Made by a program: the position numbers and the translations under genes | Notes under the pieces: model-generated | Told to the model about the DNA's origin: nothing | The model's database searches: none | The model's input: the letters and a program-made list of their open reading frames with translations, nothing else | Shown: positions 58,165-64,000 of the stretch, in pieces | Position numbering within the stretch: position 1 is the stretch's first letter | How the letters are laid out: every line of letters starts with the position of its first letter | Origin: Exiguobacterium aurantiacum | GTDB taxonomy: Bacteria; Bacillota; Bacilli; Exiguobacteriales; Exiguobacteriaceae | Assembly (NCBI RefSeq): GCF_001766415.1 | Contig: NZ_MKXO01000005.1 | Coordinates: forward strand, 62,001 to 126,000 | Direction: 5' to 3' | DNA: 64,000 nt

Positions 58165-58195
58165 TTGCAAACGCTTGCATGACCCGTGATATAAT
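58165..58195. promoter_or_regulatory. Promoter with perfect cre-like palindrome for the two-component system
   Basis: TTGCAAACGCTTGCA (58165-58179) matches all fixed positions of the cre consensus and is itself nearly palindromic. It overlaps the -35 position of an extended -10, TGATATAAT (58187-58195), so bound CcpA or a LacI-type repressor would block transcription. Confidence 0.7.
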
Positions 58196-58215
58196 CTTCA
58201 AGAGGAGGGGTGTCG

Positions 58216-59967
58216 GTGAGGAGCATCCGTACGAAATTGACCGGGATGATCGCATTGACGATCATCGTTCCGGTTATTTTAGCGACCGTCATATCATTTT
58301 GGTACGTCAAAGACCGGGAACGAGAGCGCGGTCTCGAGCTCACGGACTGGTCACTCGAGCGCGGGACGTTGCAGATCGAACGCTACATCTCTGACTTGAG
58401 CCGCCTGCCGACGAGCCTATACGCCAATCGGGACGTCCTCGACATTCTTGAATACGGTCCCGGGCTGTCACTCGAGCAGACGGAGCTTGAAGTTCGGCGG
58501 GCCCTCCTTGGTATGTACTTATCACGGGAGGATGTCGCACAGATTCAATTGCTCATGCTTGAAGACATGGACTCGTTCGCCGCCTATAAAATGAAAGTGT
58601 CACCACGTTCGAAAAAACAACCGAGTGCGATTCAACAACAATTGCTGAAGTATGAAGAGAGCCGTGTCTTGCTCGAGGCGTCGCATCCGCTCGTCCCGTA
58701 CCATGACTTTGGACCGATAGTCTCGGCAGAAGAGGTCGTGACGCTCCATTTCCGGCTCGACAAGATCGAGACGGATAAACCGCTCGCGATTCTCTCGATC
58801 GATATACCGGAAGACGTGTTTGTCGGACAACTCGCGTCGTTGCAAAACAATCCGGAGGAAAGCCTTTGGTTTATTGGCGGGAACAATCAAGTGTTTGCCA
58901 AGCTCGGGGACGAGGACATCCCGGACACTGTGGCGGCGAAGTCGATGTCGGTCGACGGGAAACATCATCGGATCATTAAATCGTTCGAGTTTGAAAATCA
59001 AACGTTTTATGTCGGGAAATCGATTCCGGATCGGTTGTTGATTGAACCGGCATCCCGGACGTCATTCATCATCTTCGTCGTCGGGATGGTTTCGCTCGTT
59101 TTAGCGTTGATCGGGGCGACATACGCATCGATGCGTTTGACGACGCCGATTAAAACGCTCACGTCGAACATTTGGCGAATCGAGCAAGGGGACATGACCG
59201 TTTCGTTCGATTCCCTGGGAAATGATGAGTTCGGCGTCCTTGGTCGGCAGTTCAAACGGATGATCGAACGGATCGATGACTTGATTCAGCGCGAATATCG
59301 GTTGGCACTCGAAAATCGGACGAACGAACTGCGCGCCCTGCAGGCACAAACGAACCCGCATTTTTTATTCAATGCGCTGCAGTCGATCGGGACGCTCGCC
59401 CTAAAAGGGGACGGTAAAACGGTTTATCGCTTAATCACACAGTTATCCTCGATGATGCGGTACACGATGCACCCGGACGAGTCGATGGTGACGCTCAAGC
59501 GCGAAGTCGAGCATCTCAATTCGTACGTTCGGCTCCAACAGGTCCGCTTCCCCGATCAGTTCGACGTCGAGGTCGACGTCCCGGACGCGTTGCTCGACTT
59601 GATCGTTCCGAAGATGATCCTCCAACCGCTCGCGGAGAACTTTTTCAAACATGGGTTTGAGCGGGACGGGGCGACGGCGGCCAATCGATTCTGCTTAAAC
59701 ATCCGTCAAACGGGAGCCGACCTCATCATCCGTTGTGAGAACAGCGGGCGAGCGATCTCGGACTTTGAGCTGAACGCCCTGCAACAACGGATCGAACGGT
59801 CGACAGGACCGATTCATGGTGCGGAAGGCACCGGTTTAAAGAACATTCGCGATCGACTCATGTTAAACTATAATCGGGAGGCTGAGTTTATGTTGGCTAC
59901 ACCAGAGACCGGCGGATTCCGCATCGTCATGCGTTTCCCGGCCGTGAAGGAGGCGGGTGCGTCATGA
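58216..59967 (+). CDS. YesM-type sensor histidine kinase
   Basis: 583 residues. Two membrane helices (about 10-33 and 275-298) enclose a long extracellular sensor, then HAMP and a His_kinase domain: QTNPHFLFNALQSIG carries the phospho-accepting His, AENFFKHGF the N box and GTGLKNIRDRL the G box. It should phosphorylate the adjacent response regulator. GTG at 58216, 7 bases after GGAGG, is the best start; another GTG at 58210 is too close. Systems of this type usually control sugar ABC transporters or polysaccharide use. Confidence 0.9.
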   Translation: MRSIRTKLTGMIALTIIVPVILATVISFWYVKDRERERGLELTDWSLERGTLQIERYISDLSRLPTSLYANRDVLDILEYGPGLSLEQTELEVRRALLGMYLSREDVAQIQLLMLEDMDSFAAYKMKVSPRSKKQPSAIQQQLLKYEESRVLLEASHPLVPYHDFGPIVSAEEVVTLHFRLDKIETDKPLAILSIDIPEDVFVGQLASLQNNPEESLWFIGGNNQVFAKLGDEDIPDTVAAKSMSVDGKHHRIIKSFEFENQTFYVGKSIPDRLLIEPASRTSFIIFVVGMVSLVLALIGATYASMRLTTPIKTLTSNIWRIEQGDMTVSFDSLGNDEFGVLGRQFKRMIERIDDLIQREYRLALENRTNELRALQAQTNPHFLFNALQSIGTLALKGDGKTVYRLITQLSSMMRYTMHPDESMVTLKREVEHLNSYVRLQQVRFPDQFDVEVDVPDALLDLIVPKMILQPLAENFFKHGFERDGATAANRFCLNIRQTGADLIIRCENSGRAISDFELNALQQRIERSTGPIHGAEGTGLKNIRDRLMLNYNREAEFMLATPETGGFRIVMRFPAVKEAGAS

Positions 59968-60671
59968 CGAAAGTATTGATCGTCGACGATGAGTCGCCGG
60001 TACGGGAAGCGGTCAAATTGCTTGGGGAGTGGGAACGTCTCGGCGTCACGAAAGTGTTCGAAGCGAGCGACGGCGAAGAAGCGAAACGGATTATCACGAA
60101 AGAGCGCCCGGCCTTGGTTTTATCGGATATTCAAATGCCGCGCTGCAACGGGATTGAGTTGATGGAATGGGTGCATCAAGAGGTGGAGTCGGTAAAGCTG
60201 ATCGTGTTGACCGGGTACGATGAGTATTCGTATATGCGGCGCGCGATTCAGCTCGGCAGCTTCGATTACTTGCTGAAACCGATTGATCCGGACGTGTTGA
60301 ACGATACGCTCGAACGTGCCCTCGCAGACGTCTGTCCAGCCGAGGAAGACCCAATCTTCCAAATCGGTGCGTTTATTGAGCGTCATTATGCGGAAGAGCT
60401 CAGCTTGCAAGGGATGAGCGAGCGCTTTTACTTGAGCCGCGAATACATATCGCGTCGTTTTAAGCAGCAGTATGGCGTCAACTTATCCGAGTACTTGCTG
60501 TCGATCCGCATGCTCGAAGCCAAGCGTCTCCTTGAAACAAGTAGACAACGTATTTATGAAGTCGCCCAAGCGGTTGGTTTTTCGGACGACAAATACTTCC
60601 GAAAAGTCTTTAAAAAACAAGTTGGTGTTACCCCGAACGAATATCGGGAAGACTACCAACGACAACTTTAA
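59964..60671 (+). CDS. YesN-type response regulator with AraC DNA-binding domain
   Basis: 235 residues. Receiver domain with the acidic pocket near VDDE and phospho-acceptor Asp in LSDIQMP (about residue 55), Thr in LTGYDEY and Lys in LLKPID. Then an AraC helix-turn-helix pair (SLQGMSERFYLSREYISRRF; ISEVAQAVGFSD-like IYEVAQAVGFSDDKYF). Overlaps the kinase gene by ATGA. It probably activates a sugar-use gene set, perhaps the sugar transporter at 46-50 kb; that link is inference. Confidence 0.92.
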   Translation: MTKVLIVDDESPVREAVKLLGEWERLGVTKVFEASDGEEAKRIITKERPALVLSDIQMPRCNGIELMEWVHQEVESVKLIVLTGYDEYSYMRRAIQLGSFDYLLKPIDPDVLNDTLERALADVCPAEEDPIFQIGAFIERHYAEELSLQGMSERFYLSREYISRRFKQQYGVNLSEYLLSIRMLEAKRLLETSRQRIYEVAQAVGFSDDKYFRKVFKKQVGVTPNEYREDYQRQL

Positions 60672-60686
60672 AGGAGGAATTTTATC

Positions 60687-61400
60687 ATGAGTGTACACAT
60701 TGGGGCAAAAGAAGGACAAATCGCAGAAACGGTATTACTTCCAGGAGATCCGTTGCGCGCGAAATACATCGCCGAGACGTTCTTAGAGGATGTCGAACTG
60801 TATAACGAAGTGCGTGGCATGTACGGTTTCACAGGTACGTATAAAGGCAAACGCATCTCTGTTCAAGGGACAGGTATGGGTGTGCCGTCGATGTCGATTT
60901 ACGTCAACGAATTGATCATGTCGTACGGTGCTAAAAACTTGATTCGTGTCGGTACAGCCGGCGGGATTCAAGAAGACGTCAAAGTGCGTGACGTTGTCAT
61001 CGCGATGAGCGCATCGAGTGAGATGGGACAAAACCGTGTCCGGTTCGACGGCATGGACTACGCACCGACAGCGACGTTCGACCTCCTACATCGTGCGTAT
61101 ATGAACGCGGAGAAAGCGGGCATCCCGGTCAAAGTCGGTCAAATCTTCACGGCCGACCAGTTCTACCAAGATGACTTCCACCACTTCAAAAAGTGGGCGG
61201 ACTTCGGTTGCCTCGCAATCGAGATGGAAGCAGCCGGCCTTTACACGCTCGCGGCGAAACATAAAGTCAACGCCTTGACGATCCTCACGATCTCTGACCA
61301 CTTGTTAACGGGTGAAGAGACGACATCAGAAGAACGTCAATCGACGTTCGACGAGATGATTCGTGTCGCCCTCGACACAGCAGTCGAAGTGACGAACTAA
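60687..61400 (+). CDS. deoD: Purine nucleoside phosphorylase DeoD type
   Basis: 237 residues, full length. It splits purine (deoxy)nucleosides with phosphate. Marks: [14 protein letters not shown] (phosphate-binding Arg), [10 protein letters not shown]-like [13 protein letters not shown], and the nucleoside site [11 protein letters not shown], then [11 protein letters not shown]. Start at ATG 60687 after AAAGGAGG, 15 bases after the response regulator with no terminator between, so possibly co-transcribed. Terminator follows. Confidence 0.95.
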   Translation: MSVHIGAKEGQIAETVLLPGDPLRAKYIAETFLEDVELYNEVRGMYGFTGTYKGKRISVQGTGMGVPSMSIYVNELIMSYGAKNLIRVGTAGGIQEDVKVRDVVIAMSASSEMGQNRVRFDGMDYAPTATFDLLHRAYMNAEKAGIPVKVGQIFTADQFYQDDFHHFKKWADFGCLAIEMEAAGLYTLAAKHKVNALTILTISDHLLTGEETTSEERQSTFDEMIRVALDTAVEVTN

Positions 61401-61405
61401 ATCAT

Positions 61406-61441
61406 AAGTCCCTACAGACGCAACGTTTGTAGGGACTTTTT
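61406..61441 (+). terminator. deoD terminator
   Basis: AAGTCCCTACA (61406-61416) with TGTAGGGACTT (61428-61438), then Ts. Confidence 0.85.
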
Positions 61442-61542
61442 GTGTCAGTGTGCCAACGTGTCTATACAAAGCGGAACCGGCAAGCTAGACTGAAGCTGAA
61501 AACTCAGTGTCCGTGGAGGTGCTGAGCTAAGGAGAGAATTCC

Positions 61543-62709
61543 GTGAATAAACCATCCGCTTTTGTGATTTATAGTATCGTCTTTTTTGCGTTTTTTGATC
61601 TGTTTGCCCAACTTCCCGTCATGAGCACGTTCGCGACCTCAGTCGGTGCGACGCCGTTCATCGCCGGTGTCGTCATTGCCATCTATTCATTGTCGAACAC
61701 GTTCGGGAACATTTTGTCTGGCGTTTGGACGGACAAGTTCGGTCCGTTCCGAATCTTACTCGTCGGTTTAGTGTTATCAAGTGCGAGTCTGCTCATGTAT
61801 CGCCTTGTCGATGATGCTTCGATGTTATTGGTGGTGCGTGTCGTTCACGGATTCGTGGCCGGCTTGATTGTACCGGCTGCGTTTACGCTATCCGCGAACT
61901 TGACCGCGGCCAATCGACAAGGGAAAAAAGTGGCGCTCACCGGGAGCTTCGTCGGGTTGGCGGCGATTCTAGGACCAGCGTTCAGCGGCATCATGGCCAG
62001 CCGCACATCGGTCCCGGTCGTATTTACGTACGTGGCGGCGTATGGCGTGCTTGTGGCTTTGCTTGCCCTCGTCGTGTTAAAGCGGTTGCGATTCGCTGTT
62101 AAACATGAGGACCGGCGCGAAGTGGTTGGTTCGAAAACGCTAGAGCGTGACGTCGTCAAAGCGTATGTCGGGGCGTTTTTATTAATGTTCTCGCAAGGAG
62201 CGCTCGCTTATTTATTACCGCTTTACGTGCAAGCGCTCGGTTACGACTCACGGCTCAGCGGGACGTTGCTCAGCACGTTTGGCGTTGCTGCCGTCCTCGT
62301 GTTCGTCTTGCCGACGAACCGTATCTTCGACCGGTTCGAGCCGGCGCGCTTGGCTGCGCTCGGGATCGGCATCCTTGGGGTTAGTCAAATTCTGATCGGT
62401 TTGTCGGGTAGCGCAAATCTGCTCTATCTCGTGCTCGGCTGTTATGGCGTCGGCTTCGCTATTTTGTTCCCGGCCATCAACACGATGTTGATCAAAGCGA
62501 CGAACAGTGCCAATCGAGGCAAATCATACGGCTACTTCTATGCGTTTTTCTCTCTCGGTACGGTCGTGGGTTCGGCTCTCTTAGGGTGGCTGTCCGTCTC
62601 GTTAACGCAGAAATTCACGCTGACCGGGATTGTTTTGCTGCTAGCGGGCCTGCTTTTGATTGTGATCGAGCAGACAAGGAAACGTGTCGTTTCAAACAAG
62701 ACCGGGTGA
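61543..62709 (+). CDS. MFS transporter (12-helix, drug-efflux-like)
   Basis: 388 residues, twelve helices. GTG start at 61543, 6-7 bases after AAGGAGAG. Helix 2-3 loop NILSGVWTDKFGPFRILLVG is the MFS motif A variant, shown here in part, and helix 4-5 has RVVHGFVAGLIVPAAF. It resembles YttB/YfcJ-like drug exporters; substrate unknown. No regulator adjacent. A short inverted repeat, CTCAG...CTGAG, sits in its leader. Confidence 0.88.
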   Translation: MNKPSAFVIYSIVFFAFFDLFAQLPVMSTFATSVGATPFIAGVVIAIYSLSNTFGNILSGVWTDKFGPFRILLVGLVLSSASLLMYRLVDDASMLLVVRVVHGFVAGLIVPAAFTLSANLTAANRQGKKVALTGSFVGLAAILGPAFSGIMASRTSVPVVFTYVAAYGVLVALLALVVLKRLRFAVKHEDRREVVGSKTLERDVVKAYVGAFLLMFSQGALAYLLPLYVQALGYDSRLSGTLLSTFGVAAVLVFVLPTNRIFDRFEPARLAALGIGILGVSQILIGLSGSANLLYLVLGCYGVGFAILFPAINTMLIKATNSANRGKSYGYFYAFFSLGTVVGSALLGWLSVSLTQKFTLTGIVLLLAGLLLIVIEQTRKRVVSNKTG

Positions 62710-62768
62710 GATGGGCACGTATCAAGCAGCAACGGCTGAACGTTCAAAATGGTCGGGTCTGATTGGAT

Positions 62769-62797
62769 AGTGATAAGATAAAGACAGCGTTATCACT
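62769..62797. promoter_or_regulatory. Inverted repeat ahead of the aldehyde dehydrogenase gene
   Basis: AGTGATAA (62769-62776) and TTATCACT (62790-62797): perfect 8-bp arms, 13-nt gap, ending 18 bases before the start codon and directly before AAAGGGAGG. Operator or leader hairpin. Confidence 0.45.
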
Positions 62798-62814
62798 CAA
62801 AGGGAGGCAGATTT

Positions 62815-64000
62815 ATGCTCGCACCAATCGAACAGTTGACGATCGAAGAGCTCATCAGTAAGCAACGTCGTTTCTTTAAGACGCAAGCGACCAAATCGCT
62901 CGCATTCCGTCTCAGTATGTTGACGTTTTTGAAAGAATCAATCAAACATCACGAAGCAGAGATTATCGAAGCGTTAAAAACAGATTTAAATAAATCAGAG
63001 CTCGATGCGTTCACGACGGAGATCGGCTTTATTTACGACGAGATCAGTCGGACGAATCGAGAGTTGAAGCGTTGGATGCGCCCGAAACGGGTTCGCGGCG
63101 CAGCGATCCACCTCGGGACAAAAAGTGAAGTCATGTATGAACCGTACGGCACCGTTCTCATTATCGCGCCTTGGAATTATCCATTCCAATTGGCAATCGC
63201 ACCGCTCATCGGAGCAATCGCGGCCGGGAACACGGCTGTCGTGAAACCGTCGGAATTGACGCCGAACGTGGCCCAAGTAATGACGAAAGTGCTCGAACGG
63301 GCGTTCACCGATCGTTACGTCGTCAGCGTCGAAGGGGATAAAGACGTCGCTCAAGCTTTGCTCGCGCAAAAATGGGATCATATCTTCTTTACCGGTTCGA
63401 CCCAAGTCGGAAAAATCGTCATGGAGGCTGCGGCCAAGCAATTGACGCCGGTCACGCTCGAATTAGGTGGGAAGTCACCGGCCATCGTCCATGAAGATGC
63501 CAATATTAACATTGCGGCGAAACGGATTGCGTGGGGGAAATGGATGAACGCCGGGCAGACGTGTGTCGCCCCGGACTACGTGCTCGTCCACGAGTCGAAA
63601 CGTGATGCGTTTCTTGAAGCAATCAAGCGGGAAGCGTTCCTGATGTTTGGGAACGGAATCGGGACAGAACGGTTCACCCGGATCGTCAGCGAGTCTCATT
63701 TTGATCGGTTGACGAGTTATTTGAGTCAAGGGGACGTCTTCTTCGGGGGAGCGACGGAGCGGGAAAGTTTGAAAATCGCCCCGACCGTCATGACGGATAT
63801 TCATGATGGGGCTGCTGTCATGAAAGACGAGATTTTCGGACCGATTTTGCCGGTGCTGACGTATCGTCAACTCGATGAGGCGATCGAGTTTGTGTCCGAC
63901 CGTCCGCATCCGCTCGCGCTCTATCTGTTCACGGAAACGAAAGCTGTCGAACAGACGGTGCTCAAGCATCTGACATTCGGCGGCGGTTGTGTCAACGATG
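62815..64000 (+). CDS. Aldehyde dehydrogenase (class 3/YwdH-like), 3' end cut by window
   Basis: 395 codons visible; the frame is open to the right edge, with perhaps 60 residues missing. NAD(P)-dependent oxidation of aldehydes to acids. The first part (PWNYPFQLAIAPLIGAIAAGN) forms the cofactor domain; FFTGSTQVGKIV, the catalytic Glu in TLELGGKSP and the catalytic Cys in NAGQTCVAPDY are intact, as is DEIFGPILPV. It resembles the membrane-less class 3 group used for fatty and aromatic aldehydes. ATG at 62815 after AAGGGAGG. Confidence 0.93.
   Translation, partial: MLAPIEQLTIEELISKQRRFFKTQATKSLAFRLSMLTFLKESIKHHEAEIIEALKTDLNKSELDAFTTEIGFIYDEISRTNRELKRWMRPKRVRGAAIHLGTKSEVMYEPYGTVLIIAPWNYPFQLAIAPLIGAIAAGNTAVVKPSELTPNVAQVMTKVLERAFTDRYVVSVEGDKDVAQALLAQKWDHIFFTGSTQVGKIVMEAAAKQLTPVTLELGGKSPAIVHEDANINIAAKRIAWGKWMNAGQTCVAPDYVLVHESKRDAFLEAIKREAFLMFGNGIGTERFTRIVSESHFDRLTSYLSQGDVFFGGATERESLKIAPTVMTDIHDGAAVMKDEIFGPILPVLTYRQLDEAIEFVSDRPHPLALYLFTETKAVEQTVLKHLTFGGGCVND

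Noticed and set aside
1-64000. CRISPR arrays, insertion sequences, prophage or rRNA
   Set aside because: No direct-repeat spacer array, transposase, integrase, phage structural gene or rRNA segment was found in any part of the window.

Overview
The window looks like chromosomal DNA from a Bacillota (Firmicutes) bacterium of moderate GC content, most likely Exiguobacterium or a close relative. The signs are Bacillales-type gene content (RocD, CadC/CadA, YitT, YkvA, AmpS, YidD, a YumC/YcgT-type reductase, NosD/L/Y/F, YesM/YesN-type two-component system, T-box control), strong AGGAGG Shine-Dalgarno sites, frequent GTG and TTG starts, and compact bidirectional terminators. The genus is inference; no rRNA lies in the window. 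I see no phage, transposase, insertion sequence or CRISPR array.

Layout. 1-3.7 kb: a cut PAS-PAS-GGDEF-EAL protein, ornithine aminotransferase, and a paired fluoride channel with a hairpin leader. 3.7-9.4 kb: a YhfH-like zinc ribbon peptide, a cadmium/zinc sensor and efflux ATPase with a clear operator, an orphan membrane four-helix sensor, and a GH13 enzyme with a cre-like site. 9.4-17.7 kb: a membrane GGDEF-EAL protein, YitT, YkvA, an M29 aminopeptidase, an esterase, and a TetR plus two-subunit SMR efflux operon with the operator in the promoter spacer. 17.7-31.6 kb: tRNA-Val, a DUF554 protein, the feoAB iron operon, proC, yidD, an alanine symporter, a potassium channel, a DUF368 transporter, and a divergent iron locus (siderophore ATPase and ferredoxin/flavodoxin reductase) with two Fur boxes.

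31.6-44 kb: a small membrane protein, then a strong candidate trans-acting small RNA of RoxS/RsaE architecture with a Rex-like box upstream (about 32140-32319). After it come an LCP wall enzyme, a PspC protein, a ResA-like thioredoxin, two identical tRNA-Gly genes, a three-gene island with an Imm11/DUF1629-like member, and a large SH3-repeat glucosaminidase. 44-50.8 kb: formate-THF ligase, then a sugar ABC transporter whose two permease genes are separated from the binding-protein gene by a T-box-controlled asnA. 50.8-54.2 kb: nosD-nosL-nosY-nosF with no nosZ in the window. 54.2-64 kb: two MFS transporters, a lipoprotein sugar dehydrogenase, an M48 protease fused to ankyrin repeats, a YesM/YesN-type system, purine nucleoside phosphorylase, and a cut aldehyde dehydrogenase.

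Shared control. CcpA/LacI-type (cre-like) sites lie ahead of the GH13 enzyme, both parts of the ABC transporter, the two-component system and a 34-residue small protein, suggesting one carbohydrate-responsive set. Fur boxes mark the iron genes. The Rex box and C-rich loops of the small RNA point to redox-linked post-transcriptional control. The most novel items are the small RNA, the nosZ-less nos cluster, the immunity-like island and the protease-ankyrin fusion.
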